NCBI GenBank assembly: GCA_031381645.1
Contig: JANMYB010000044.1
Location: forward strand, 1 to 64,000
DNA from: Methylotenera_A sp031381645
GTDB lineage: Bacteria > Pseudomonadota > Gammaproteobacteria > Burkholderiales > Methylophilaceae
DNA length: 64,000 bases
Direction: 5' to 3'
The number at the start of each line of letters is the position of its first letter. Position 1 is the first letter of the stretch. Made by a program: the position numbers and the translations under genes. The notes beneath the pieces are model-generated. The model had not been told where the DNA came from, made no database searches, and saw only the letters and a program-made list of their open reading frames with translations. Positions 9,364 to 17,927 of the stretch are shown here, one piece after another.

Positions 9364-9633
9364 TTATTCACCCTCGCCAAAATAATCGTTAATTAGCGCT
9401 TTTAAGGTATCCATTGCAGCCTGTTCGTCCGCGCCATTGGCTTCGAGCGTAATGGTAGATCCCATGGCAGCAGCCAACATCATTACGCCCATAATGCTTT
9501 TAGCATTTACTTTGCGGCCGTTTTTTTCTATCCAAATTTCGCTGGTGAATTGGCTAGCGATTTGTGTGAGTTTACTGCTGGCGCGTGCGTGCAGGCCAAG
9601 TTTGTTGATGATTTCTAGGTCTTGTCTAATCAT
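9364..9633 (-). CDS. ptsH: Phosphocarrier protein HPr
   Basis: An 89-residue HPr. His15 in NKLGLHARAS is the site phosphorylated by enzyme I, and Ser46 in VNAKSIMGVM is the regulatory site used by HPr kinase. Both are intact, matching the presence of hprK in the same cluster. Located between the EIIA gene and ptsI, with ptsI starting two bases after its stop. Confidence 0.94.
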   Translation of the reverse strand: MIRQDLEIINKLGLHARASSKLTQIASQFTSEIWIEKNGRKVNAKSIMGVMMLAAAMGSTITLEANGADEQAAMDTLKALINDYFGEGE

Positions 9634-9646
9634 GGCTGGTTTTTAG

Positions 9647-10072
9647 TTATTCTTTAGTTGGTTTTTTGTCATGATGGTCGCAACCAGTCTTGGTAAAGTG
9701 AACTACACCGTCACGTCCGCCGCTAATGGCTTTTTCTACGCAGGTTTTAATAGGTTTATCGCGATAATTGAGTACGCGCACTAACATAGGCAAATTAACC
9801 CCAGCAACACCTTCTATTTGGTTAGGAGCAAGCAATTTAGCCACTAAATTGCACGGTGTGGCACCATACATATCCGAGAGTACGATAACACCATCGCCAG
9901 TATTGAGTTTACTCACAATTTGCTGCGCTTGTGGCAATAAATCGCTAGGGTCGTCATTGGTGCCCACTGCAAAATGGCTGAGCTGAGGGGGATTTTTACC
10001 TAGCACATGACTAACACAATGAACTAGGCTTTCACCCAAGCCGCCATGCGCAATAATTAAAACACCTATCAT
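9647..10072 (-). CDS. PTS EIIA component, mannose/fructose (EIIA-Man) family
   Basis: A 141-residue cytoplasmic EIIA-Man domain protein. It starts MIGVLIIAHGGLGESLV, where the His of AHG is the phosphorylation site, and contains DGVIVLSDMYGATPCN typical of the family. The C terminus carries a short His/Lys-rich tail. No IIB, IIC or IID partner is present nearby, so phosphate probably ends on this protein as a signal instead of driving sugar import. It sits between rapZ and ptsH in an apparent operon. Confidence 0.9.
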   Translation of the reverse strand: MIGVLIIAHGGLGESLVHCVSHVLGKNPPQLSHFAVGTNDDPSDLLPQAQQIVSKLNTGDGVIVLSDMYGATPCNLVAKLLAPNQIEGVAGVNLPMLVRVLNYRDKPIKTCVEKAISGGRDGVVHFTKTGCDHHDKKPTKE

Positions 10073-10103
10073 ATTACTTTTGCTTTCTTAAAATTAATAC
10101 CAA

Positions 10104-10970
10104 TCAATTTAACTCTCGGTGTCGGATAATCACTTTTTGTTTTTGTTGTTTAAAATACACGCTTAATTGTTCTACAAAATACACAGACCGATGCTGGCCG
10201 CCAGTACAACCAATCGCCACAGTAAGATAGCTACGATTGTCTGCATCAAAGCTTGGTAGCCATTTTTCAACATAATGCTGGATGTCGGCCAGCATTTCAA
10301 TGGCTTCAGGCTCTTTTTCCAAGAATGCTTTTATAGGCGCATCTTTTCCTGTCAGTGGTCGAAGAGTGGGGTCGTAATGCGGGTTGGGTAAGCTACGCAC
10401 ATCAAACACAAAATCTGCATCTAGCGGTAAACCGTTTTTAAAGCCAAATGAAGTGAATAATAATACTAGGCAACTGCTACTTTGGTGATTGTTAGGTTGT
10501 GAAATAAAATCAAGTATGTAATTACGTAGTGTGTTGGCGCTCAGATTGCTGGTGTCAATATGATGCCCGAGGTCGGTTATATCTGACAATAGCTCGCGCT
10601 CGCGCGAGATACTTTCGGCCAAGGTGGTGGTGGTGTCGCTCAGCGGATGTTTGCGGCGCGTTTCGGAGAAGCGTTTTACCAGCGTTTCTACAGAAGATTC
10701 TAAAAATAATACTTGTACAGAAATGTCGCTACTTTTTAGCATTTCAATAGCGTTGGGAAGTGCTTCCAGGGCGGCACTACGACTATCGATGCTAATAGCG
10801 ACCTTGTCATTATTAGCTTCTTTGTGATTTGTAGCATCCAAATGATGCGAAATTTGTGGCAAAAGTGTGGCGGGTAAATTGTCGATGCAGTAATAGCCAC
10901 TGTCTTCCAGCACGCGTAGCGCAATACTTTTACCAGAGCCAGAAAGGCCTGTGACAATAATAAGTTCCAA
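10104..10970 (-). CDS. rapZ: RapZ-family nucleotide-binding protein
   Basis: A 288-residue RapZ/YvcJ protein. The N-terminal P-loop is VTGLSGSGKSIALRVLED; the C-terminal domain contains GCTGGQHRSVYFVEQL and ends RHREL. In enterobacteria RapZ guides RNase E to the small RNA GlmZ and so controls amino-sugar synthesis; whether that applies here is unknown. It starts two bases after hprK ends and precedes the EIIA gene, a conserved association of RapZ with the PTS cluster. Confidence 0.93.
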   Translation of the reverse strand: MELIIVTGLSGSGKSIALRVLEDSGYYCIDNLPATLLPQISHHLDATNHKEANNDKVAISIDSRSAALEALPNAIEMLKSSDISVQVLFLESSVETLVKRFSETRRKHPLSDTTTTLAESISRERELLSDITDLGHHIDTSNLSANTLRNYILDFISQPNNHQSSSCLVLLFTSFGFKNGLPLDADFVFDVRSLPNPHYDPTLRPLTGKDAPIKAFLEKEPEAIEMLADIQHYVEKWLPSFDADNRSYLTVAIGCTGGQHRSVYFVEQLSVYFKQQKQKVIIRHRELN

Positions 10971-10972
10971 GT

Positions 10973-11941
10973 CTAACCAGCCTTTCTTTCAGTTTTTTTT
11001 AGGCTTTCTTTTTGCATCATTTGTTTTTGTCGTTTGCTAAATTGCTGCGTCGCGTTGATGCCGCGCAGCAATAATATATGGTTACGTACCGCCACTTCAA
11101 CAAGCACTGCAATATTGCGCCCCGCCGCGATGGGTATTAGCACTTTGCTAATATCCACCTCTAGCACGCGTTCATACTGTGTTTTGGCGTTAAGTCTATC
11201 CAATGTTTTTGGGTTAAGCGTATCAGCTAATTCTAACTGAATAATCAAATCTAAAGGTTTGGTTGGTTTAACTGAATTATCGCCAAATAGTGCGCGAATA
11301 TTCAATATGCCCAGCCCACGCACCTCTAAAAAATCCTGTAGTAAAGCAGGGCAGCGACCTTCAATACGTTCTGGCGAAATGCGGTAAAAATCGACGATAT
11401 CATCGGCAATTAAGCGGTGACCGCGCGTAATCAGCTCTAAGGCCAGTTCACTTTTACCAATCGCAGCATTGCCTTTTACTAGCACGCCAAACCCCTGCAC
11501 CTCAATAAAAACGCCATGCAGACTGATGCTTTCTGCCATCGCTTGTTTTAAATAATGGCTTAATAAATCCATCAATTGTGGGCTCTGCATGGGTGAGGTA
11601 AACAGCGGCGTATTATATGTATTGGCTGCAAGAATAAGTTCTTTTGGTGGTTTTTCGCCATTGGCGACAACGATAGCGGCCAAATCTGTCGAATACAAAT
11701 TACCAATAGCTTGCTGCATGGCGATGATGCTTAAACTACGCAAATAATCCATTTCGGCGCAACCCAGTACTTGTACACGATTGGGGTGCACAAAATTTAA
11801 GTGACCAATTAAAGCCAAAGATGGCTTGGTAACATTTTCGGAATTGAGTTGATTAGTGCCGCCGTCAAGCCCAGCAACCCAGTTGAGTTTGAGCTTGAGG
11901 CGGGTTTCTTTATAGAGTTCGGCTACGTTAATTTGAGCCAT
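10973..11941 (-). CDS. hprK: HPr kinase/phosphorylase
   Basis: A 322-residue bifunctional enzyme that phosphorylates and dephosphorylates Ser46 of HPr. The C-terminal catalytic domain has the P-loop VKGNAAIGKSELALELI, LIADDIVDF and the family signature EVRGLGILNIRALFG. The N-terminal domain is of usual length. In proteobacteria with no sugar PTS, this gene marks a regulatory PTS. Next to hpf upstream, with no ptsN gene between them as is often found elsewhere. Confidence 0.94.
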   Translation of the reverse strand: MAQINVAELYKETRLKLKLNWVAGLDGGTNQLNSENVTKPSLALIGHLNFVHPNRVQVLGCAEMDYLRSLSIIAMQQAIGNLYSTDLAAIVVANGEKPPKELILAANTYNTPLFTSPMQSPQLMDLLSHYLKQAMAESISLHGVFIEVQGFGVLVKGNAAIGKSELALELITRGHRLIADDIVDFYRISPERIEGRCPALLQDFLEVRGLGILNIRALFGDNSVKPTKPLDLIIQLELADTLNPKTLDRLNAKTQYERVLEVDISKVLIPIAAGRNIAVLVEVAVRNHILLLRGINATQQFSKRQKQMMQKESLKKTERKAG

Positions 11942-11952
11942 AAAAAGTAGAT

Positions 11953-12279
11953 TTAGTTAGGAGCTTGGTGCTTAACCGCGCCATTGGTTTTATTATGATT
12001 GCCATGTTTTTCTTTATGTTTTACTACTTGACGGTCTAGTTTATCCGTCAACATATCAATCGCGCTATACATATTTTCATCTGCGCACTCGGCATGTAAG
12101 TCATTGCCTGGCACGTGTAATGTAGCCTCAACCTTTTGGGCGAGTTTTTCTACGCTCATGGTAATTTTCACATCAATCACATGATCAAAATGATTGCTGA
12201 TCCTAACAAGCTTGCTTTGTACATAATCGCGTAATGCAGGAGTAATTTCTAAGTGGTGACCAGTTAATTGTAAATTCAT
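11953..12279 (-). CDS. hpf: Short ribosome hibernation promoting factor
   Basis: About 108 residues, the short HPF form. It starts MNLQLTGHHLEITPALRDYV and contains the HVPGNDLHAECADENMYSAIDMLTDKLDRQ core, which binds the 30S decoding region and promotes 100S dimers in stationary phase. Start 12279 has AAAAGGAG ideally placed upstream; the frame open from 12318 is not needed. The histidine-rich tail (KHKEKHGNHNK) is typical. Lies between rpoN and hprK. Confidence 0.93.
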   Translation of the reverse strand: MNLQLTGHHLEITPALRDYVQSKLVRISNHFDHVIDVKITMSVEKLAQKVEATLHVPGNDLHAECADENMYSAIDMLTDKLDRQVVKHKEKHGNHNKTNGAVKHQAPN

Positions 12280-12444
12280 GACTTGCTCCTTTTGAAATTG
12301 TTCTAAGCGATTTATCATCCAAAAAAGTAGGTCAATTAAATCTCATCGAACAATTTTAGTGTACACCTTTGGCAATTACGCGCAACTAGCCAAGCGAGCT
12401 ATTTATGTAAATATTGCAAATATTTTTTGGCCATTAAAAAAACA

Positions 12445-12490
12445 CTGCCTGCAGACCTTATGGATATTGGCTTGCAGGGCATTTATTTTA
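12445..12490. repeat. Hairpin repeat with conserved loop, copy 2
   Basis: Arms TGCCTGCA (12446-12453) and TTGCAGGGCAT (12472-12482) flank a loop with the shared core ATGGATATTGGC, followed by TTATTTTA. It lies downstream of rpoN (stop at 12512) and so could terminate that transcript, although hpf continues on the same strand. The remainder of the 12280-12511 gap shows no other clear element. Confidence 0.7.
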
Positions 12491-12511
12491 GCATTTTAAA
12501 TGCTACTGAGC

Positions 12512-14089
12512 TTACAAAGACTTCCTTAAATTGGCAGGCGGAATGTTTAATGATTCACGATATTTCGCAATGGTACGCCGCGCAACCACAATGCCTTGTT
12601 TGGCCAAAACCTCGCTGAATTGATTATCAGAAAGCGGTTTTTTAATATTTTCTTCTGCTACCAATTGTTTAATTAGCGCGCGAATCGCGGTGGCTGAGCA
12701 TTCGCCACCCGCATCGGTTGCCACATGGCTGCCAAAAAAGTATTTGAGTTCAAAAACGCCGCGTGGTGTGAGCATATATTTATGTGTGGTGACGCGGGAA
12801 ATAGTGGATTCGTGTAATTCAAGTTCTTCAGCAATTTCACGTAAAACAAGCGGCCGCATGGCAATTTCGCCATGTTCAAAGAAGTTGCGCTGCCTATCCA
12901 CAATCGCTTGGCTGACTCGCAAAATGGTTGAAAATCGCTGCTGGATATTTTTAATCATCCATTTGGCTTCTTGCATTTGCGTCTGCAAATATTGATTCGA
13001 GTTCTCGCGGTTGCGCTTCAAAATATCTGCATAAAGCTGATTAATGCGCAATTTTGGCACGACGCCATCGTTCAAGGTGGCAATCCAAATCCCTTTTACT
13101 TTTTTAACAATCACTTCATGCTGAATAAAGTGATCTTTACTCAGTTGCGCGTAATCGCTCCCAGGGCGTGGATTTTGCTGCTTAATGAGTGTTTGCGCGC
13201 TTTTCAGAGTGGCTTCATCACAATTAAGTAACTTACGTAACTTAACAAAATCTTTGTTAGCTAACATCGCTAAATGTTCACTGACAATACTTTTGGCAAC
13301 GCTTAAATATTCAGTTTCTTTTGGTAGCGCATTGAGTTGAAACATAATGCACTCTTGTAAATTGGTCGCGCCTATGCCTGGTGGGTCAAGATTTTGAATG
13401 TGTTTTAATGCAGTTTGCAGCTCGACTAGTTCTATTTCAAGCTCTAAAGGTAGTGACTCTTCTAATTCTTCTAGCGATTCTTCCAAATAGCCATCTTCGT
13501 TAATGCTATCAATCAGCAAGAAAACTAAATTTTGGTCACGCTCAGAAAGCGGCATCAGTTTTAGCTGGTTGAGCAAATGATCTCTAAGACTTTCGGCGAT
13601 GATTTCTTGGCGTGAGTAATCTCCGTCATCATCGTCACTATTATTTTGACGGCTACCTTCATCCCAATTGCTAGCGCTGCCGTATTCTTCATAATCTTCA
13701 TCAAAATCGGTAGCAGAAAAATCCTCTTGCTGGCTGGTGATTTCCTGTGGCGTTTCTTCGCTTGATGGCACTGGGTTTGCGATCTCTTGGTAATCAATAT
13801 TACTAAAAGCGTCAAAATCATCACTGTCAGGCGAAGACTCGCCATCAGCGCCAACTTGGTCGTTATCCGCTTCATTTACTTGTTCTGGAAGTGCAAGTTC
13901 GTCGTCTAAGTCCGCATCAGGGTTATCACCATCCACCAACTCCAACAAAGGATTCTCTTGCAGAATAACATCTAGCTCTTGGTTAAGCTCGAGTGAAGAT
14001 AATTGCAACAAACGGATAGATTGCTGTAACTGCGGTGTAAGCGCTAAATTTTGTGAGATACGTAATTGTAAATTTTGCTTCATGGCCAT
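12512..14089 (-). CDS. rpoN: RNA polymerase sigma-54 factor
   Basis: A 525-residue sigma-54. Region I is the Gln/Leu-rich start (QNLALTPQLQQSIRLLQLSSLEL), region II is a long acidic stretch rich in Asp/Glu, the core-binding domain contains IQNLDPPGIGATNLQECI, the helix-turn-helix follows, and the RpoN box ARRTIAKYRESLNIP ends the protein. It directs transcription from -24/-12 promoters together with activators such as PilR in this window. Met3 is an alternative start. It follows lptB after 12 bases. Confidence 0.95.
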   Translation of the reverse strand: MAMKQNLQLRISQNLALTPQLQQSIRLLQLSSLELNQELDVILQENPLLELVDGDNPDADLDDELALPEQVNEADNDQVGADGESSPDSDDFDAFSNIDYQEIANPVPSSEETPQEITSQQEDFSATDFDEDYEEYGSASNWDEGSRQNNSDDDDGDYSRQEIIAESLRDHLLNQLKLMPLSERDQNLVFLLIDSINEDGYLEESLEELEESLPLELEIELVELQTALKHIQNLDPPGIGATNLQECIMFQLNALPKETEYLSVAKSIVSEHLAMLANKDFVKLRKLLNCDEATLKSAQTLIKQQNPRPGSDYAQLSKDHFIQHEVIVKKVKGIWIATLNDGVVPKLRINQLYADILKRNRENSNQYLQTQMQEAKWMIKNIQQRFSTILRVSQAIVDRQRNFFEHGEIAMRPLVLREIAEELELHESTISRVTTHKYMLTPRGVFELKYFFGSHVATDAGGECSATAIRALIKQLVAEENIKKPLSDNQFSEVLAKQGIVVARRTIAKYRESLNIPPANLRKSL

Positions 14090-14101
14090 AAGTTTCTGTA
14101 A

Positions 14102-14824
14102 TTACAACCTGAAATCTTTACCTAAATACACTTCGCGCACCGCTTCATTACTTACAATTTCTGCAGGTTTGCCTGAGGCAAACACAGTGCCATCATTCAC
14201 AATATAGGCGCGATCGCAGATGCCTAAAGTTTCGCGTACATTGTGGTCGGTAATGAGTATGCCAATATTTTTTGCGCTTAAAAAGCGAATAATTTTTTGA
14301 ATATCCAATACTGCAATGGGGTCAATGCCTGCAAAGGGTTCATCGAGTAAAATGAAGCTGGGATTAGTAGCTAAGCAACGTGCAATTTCAACGCGACGTC
14401 GTTCGCCGCCAGAAAGGCTGACTGCCGCGCTATTGCGAATATGCACGATGTGTAATTCTTGCAACAGCGATTCTAGCTGCTTATGCATTTCAACTTCGGT
14501 TAAATTTTGTAGCTCTAGCACCGCCATAATATTCTCTGTAACGGTGAGCTTACGAAAAACTGAAGGCTCTTGTGGCAAATATGCCAAGCCTAGGCGCGCA
14601 CGGCTATGGATAGGTAAGCGACTTAAATCTTTGCCATTAAGTAAGATGCGTCCAGCATCCAGCGGCACCAAGCCTACCATCATATAAAAGCTAGTAGTTT
14701 TGCCTGCACCGTTGGGGCCAAGCAAGCCAACTACCTCTCCGCTATTGATGCGCAACGAAATATCCTGTACTACGGTGCGGGTTTTGTATGATTTACGCAG
14801 ATTTTCTACAACGAGTTCGCTCAT
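14102..14824 (-). CDS. lptB: LPS export ABC transporter ATPase
   Basis: A 240-residue ABC ATPase powering extraction of lipopolysaccharide from the inner membrane through LptF/LptG. Walker A is GLLGPNGAGKTTSFYM, the signature is LSGGERRRVEIARCL, Walker B is FILLDEPFAGIDPIAV, and the terminal YLGKDFRL is typical of LptB. It lies between lptA and rpoN as in most proteobacteria. Its membrane partners are encoded at 48968-51174. Confidence 0.95.
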   Translation of the reverse strand: MSELVVENLRKSYKTRTVVQDISLRINSGEVVGLLGPNGAGKTTSFYMMVGLVPLDAGRILLNGKDLSRLPIHSRARLGLAYLPQEPSVFRKLTVTENIMAVLELQNLTEVEMHKQLESLLQELHIVHIRNSAAVSLSGGERRRVEIARCLATNPSFILLDEPFAGIDPIAVLDIQKIIRFLSAKNIGILITDHNVRETLGICDRAYIVNDGTVFASGKPAEIVSNEAVREVYLGKDFRL

Positions 14825-14829
14825 CTAAT

Positions 14830-15450
14830 TTACTCGCTTGGTTGTAGCTCAAGTTTATTGGTAAATCTTAAGTTTTTAGTCACGCTGGGAGCAGCCTTAG
14901 TTAGCGTATCGGAAGCTGGCGCCTCTGATTTAGATGCAGGTTTGTTTTTTGGCTGAATAATGGCTTTTACGCGACCACTGCCGGGTGTGCCATCAGTTTT
15001 TGTGCCACCAATCACTTCTGCATATTCGGCATTGGCGTCGTAGCTGATGTAATCGCCATGCACAATATCTTCGCCACGTTTTACCCACGCCTTGGTATAA
15101 AGTTGTACTTTGTCCATGCGGCCATCGTATTCAATGCGTTGCGCACTACCTTCCATGTACTCGTTTTTGCCTTCGCGTTTTTGCTTGAAAGTAGTTGGGT
15201 TGCCAGTAGAAGTGCTATGCTGAAAGCCTTCTTTATCTTCGCGCACTATTAGCTTATCGGCGCGGATAACGAGTGTGCCTTGGGTTAAAATAACTGTACC
15301 AGAGTAAGTGCTGATTTTTTTTGCATCGTTTACAGTGACTGTATCGGCTTCTAACTCAATTGGTTTGTCGCGGTCAGCTGCTTCGGCAAACACATTCAGG
15401 CTGATTGAGAAGCCAATAATTAACAAGCTGAGGCGAATGAGATTATTCAT
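14830..15450 (-). CDS. lptA: LPS transport periplasmic protein LptA
   Basis: A 206-residue exported protein with a signal peptide ending about NVFAEA. The OstA/LptA beta-jellyroll starts DKPIELEADTVTVNDAKKISTYSG and continues with repeated edges such as GTVILTQGTLVIRADKLIV. It forms the periplasmic bridge carrying LPS. The C-terminal 40 residues are a low-complexity Lys/Ser/Ala tail. It overlaps lptC by four bases. Confidence 0.93.
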   Translation of the reverse strand: MNNLIRLSLLIIGFSISLNVFAEAADRDKPIELEADTVTVNDAKKISTYSGTVILTQGTLVIRADKLIVREDKEGFQHSTSTGNPTTFKQKREGKNEYMEGSAQRIEYDGRMDKVQLYTKAWVKRGEDIVHGDYISYDANAEYAEVIGGTKTDGTPGSGRVKAIIQPKNKPASKSEAPASDTLTKAAPSVTKNLRFTNKLELQPSE

Positions 15451-16202
15451 TTTTTACTCCGTGTAGCCTTTTTTAAAGTTTTTCGTTTTTTTAACGATTT
15501 TTTCTTAGTTGTGGTATTTGGTTTGGCAACCGTATTTTTTTTAGAAGTACTTGCTGAAATCGCACTTAAAGGTTTTGCGATTGGTTTTGTAATCATAGGT
15601 TTAGTTTTTGTGATTTTAGAGGCAGCACCAATTGGCCGTTCGTAATGTGCTTTTACTCTTTTATTCAGCGTTAGCGTTTGTTTTTTCTTGTCGAAAACCA
15701 TGCCAGTGGCGTGAATCACTGTTTTTGGCGCTTGTGTAATTACTACTGGACTATCGGTTTTCACTAAATCTTTGTTGGGCAAAATAAGCAATTTTTCGGT
15801 CAGAATCTGCAATTCACCTTTGCCGTTAAATGCCTGACGCACCACTTTTACATTGTCCACCAGCTCAATTTCCTCGCCATCGCTAGAAACATAAGCACGC
15901 AAGCCTTCAATCTGAGTGTAAGGCTTATCAGTTGTGTATTGTGTAAAGCGCGGGCGCTGTAGTACAGTGCTGTCGTCATCTGGATAATGCACCATCTCGG
16001 CCGCAGCTAAAACGTAGCGCAACTTTCCTGTGACATCTGTTTGTGTAGTGACAAAATTATTCATTGTGTAATCTGGGTCATGCCGATTGCTGCCATCAAT
16101 TTTAGGGCCTTGTTGCTCCACGGTTAGATTGATCCAAAACGTAACAATTGCCAGCGCAGTTGCTAACACTAGCGGAAAAAATATGGTGGAGCGCGCTAGC
16201 AT
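15447..16202 (-). CDS. lptC: LPS export protein LptC with long basic tail
   Basis: A 251-residue single-span protein. A membrane helix (TIFFPLVLATALAIVTFWI) anchors the periplasmic LptC domain, which contains PDYTMNNFVTTQTD and the LEG-like block IEGLRAYVSSDGEEIELVDNV. After about residue 185 comes a tail of some 65 residues rich in Lys, Thr and Ser that is not part of the usual roughly 190-residue protein. It links LptB2FG to LptA. Overlaps lptA and follows kdsC after 13 bases. Confidence 0.9.
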   Translation of the reverse strand: MLARSTIFFPLVLATALAIVTFWINLTVEQQGPKIDGSNRHDPDYTMNNFVTTQTDVTGKLRYVLAAAEMVHYPDDDSTVLQRPRFTQYTTDKPYTQIEGLRAYVSSDGEEIELVDNVKVVRQAFNGKGELQILTEKLLILPNKDLVKTDSPVVITQAPKTVIHATGMVFDKKKQTLTLNKRVKAHYERPIGAASKITKTKPMITKPIAKPLSAISASTSKKNTVAKPNTTTKKKSLKKRKTLKKATRSKK

Positions 16203-16215
16203 AGTTCAACAATAG

Positions 16216-16764
16216 TCACTCAAAAAATTGTGCCATCTGTGCTTCAAAAGTCCCTTGCGCCTGCATGATCAGTTCGCAGACTTCACGCACTGCGCCGCGC
16301 CCTGCACTAGCCTTGGTAATATAGTGCGCATGTGGTTTTAATAAACGATGCCCTGTAGGCACCGTCAATGCTAGGCCACAGCGCCGCATCGCTGGCGCAT
16401 CCACTACGTCATCGCCCATAAAAGCTACTTCATTTGCCTGCAAATGCATTTTTTGTAGCAAATCGTTAAAGGCTTTCAGTTTGTCTTCGACGCCTTGATA
16501 AAAATGCGCAATACCCGTGCTATCGGCGCGTTGTTTCACCACATTGCTAGTGCGGCCTGTAATAATTGCCATTTGCACGCCAGAAGCCTTAAGTAGTTTC
16601 ATTCCTAGGCCATCTAAGCTATGAAAATTTTTGTATTCTTGCCCATCATCGCCGATACCAAGCGCGCCGTCTGTCATCACGCCATCTACATCAAAAACGA
16701 CACATTTAATTTTTTTCGCTCGCGCTAAAACTTCTGCAGTAATGATTATTTTTTTTGTATCCAT
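16216..16764 (-). CDS. kdsC: 3-deoxy-manno-octulosonate-8-phosphatase
   Basis: A 182-residue HAD phosphatase that removes phosphate from Kdo-8-phosphate in LPS inner core synthesis. HAD motif I is VVFDVDGVMTDG, motif II is IITGRTS, and motif III/IV is VAFMGDDVVDAPAMRRCG. Length and motifs match KdsC with no cap domain. The start codon overlaps the stop of kdsD by one base. Confidence 0.95.
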   Translation of the reverse strand: MDTKKIIITAEVLARAKKIKCVVFDVDGVMTDGALGIGDDGQEYKNFHSLDGLGMKLLKASGVQMAIITGRTSNVVKQRADSTGIAHFYQGVEDKLKAFNDLLQKMHLQANEVAFMGDDVVDAPAMRRCGLALTVPTGHRLLKPHAHYITKASAGRGAVREVCELIMQAQGTFEAQMAQFFE

Positions 16765-17783
16765 TAAAGAATTTTCGCTTTCAGTAAATCGTGCATATTA
16801 AATGCGCCCACCAGCCTCTCACTATCATCCACCACTAACAAGCCATTAATTTTTTTCTGCTCCATCATTTCTAGTGCTTCTATGGCAAGTTGTTTGGCAT
16901 TGATTGTATTCGGGTGAGCATGCATCACATCGGCAATTTTGGCGCTGTTAGTATAAATTCCCTTAGCAAAAGTACGGCGTAAATCACCATCAGTAAAAAT
17001 GCCAATCGGCTGCTTAGCATCATTAACAATAGCTGTCAGACCCAAGCCTTTTTTGGTCATTTCGGTGAGTGCAACAGATAATAATTCGCCATCTTTCACT
17101 TGAGGAATGGCGTTCCCCGTGCGCATGACGTCTTTTACACGCACAATTAAACGTCTGCCAATGTTGCCGCCAGGGTGTGAGCGCGCAAAATCTTCGGCAG
17201 AAAACTCACGTAAATCCAACACACAGACAGCTATTGCATCCCCAAGCGCCAGCGCAGCCGTAGTACTGGCGGTAGGCGACAATCCCAAAGGGCAAGCTTC
17301 TTGTGATACCTCTGCGCTTAAATGCACGTGCGATTCTTTAGCCAAAGTGGAATTTTTAGCGCCTGTAATACTAATAATTTTTGCGCCTAGGCGTTTAATG
17401 GTAGGTACAATATTGAGTAGCTCATCGCTCTCGCCTGAGTTGGAAAGCGCAATTACCACATCCCCCGCGGTAATCATGCCTAAGTCGCCGTGGCTAGCCT
17501 CGGCCGGATGCATAAAAAAGGCTGGAGTGCCTGTGCTGGCAAGGGTGGCGGCGATTTTGCCGCCAACATGGCCAGATTTACCCATGCCGCTTACCACAAC
17601 ACGACCTTGGCAATGTAGAATTAGCTGCACAGCAGCCTCAAAATTTGCATCTAATCGCGCTGCTAAAGCGCTAATTTCGTGTGCTTCAATGTTTAAAACA
17701 TTGCGCGCAAGCTCTAAAGTGCTCGGCTTTATATGGTCTGAAGGAGTATGTGAGCGACCTGACTGTAGTAATGTTGGTGACAT
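16764..17783 (-). CDS. kdsD: Arabinose-5-phosphate isomerase
   Basis: Converts ribulose-5-phosphate to arabinose-5-phosphate, the first step of Kdo synthesis. About 339 residues: a SIS domain (VVVSGMGKSGHVGGKIAATLASTGTPAFF, followed by EASHGDLGMI and SNSGESDEL) and two CBS domains at the C terminus (VMRTGNAIP and VMHAHPNTI). Start 17783 is chosen because MSPTLLQSGR leads into the conserved region at usual length; the frame upstream to 17879 is a hydrophobic read-through of the promoter region. Divergent from the antiporter gene. Confidence 0.93.
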   Translation of the reverse strand: MSPTLLQSGRSHTPSDHIKPSTLELARNVLNIEAHEISALAARLDANFEAAVQLILHCQGRVVVSGMGKSGHVGGKIAATLASTGTPAFFMHPAEASHGDLGMITAGDVVIALSNSGESDELLNIVPTIKRLGAKIISITGAKNSTLAKESHVHLSAEVSQEACPLGLSPTASTTAALALGDAIAVCVLDLREFSAEDFARSHPGGNIGRRLIVRVKDVMRTGNAIPQVKDGELLSVALTEMTKKGLGLTAIVNDAKQPIGIFTDGDLRRTFAKGIYTNSAKIADVMHAHPNTINAKQLAIEALEMMEQKKINGLLVVDDSERLVGAFNMHDLLKAKIL

Positions 17784-17927
17784 ATGCGCTAAGTATAGAA
17801 GGGAATGCACCAGTAATAAAGTAAAAAAAGCTATTCTTAGGTAAAATACTAAAAGTAGGCACAATTTTTGCCTGAACACATCAATAACAAGAATAATCTC
17901 AATGAAAAATAGTGAAAAATAACCTAT

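Noticed and set aside
12427..12618. Plus-strand open frame across the rpoN downstream region
   Set aside because: It runs through the hairpin repeat and into rpoN on the opposite strand, has no ribosome site and no recognisable protein.
17107..17844. Long plus-strand open frame of 245 codons opposite kdsD
   Set aside because: It is entirely antisense to the well-conserved kdsD gene and its product resembles no protein family; long shadow frames are expected here.
17784..17879. Hydrophobic N-terminal extension of KdsD
   Set aside because: KdsD is cytoplasmic; the extension is AT-rich promoter sequence read in frame, and Met at 17783 gives the usual length.
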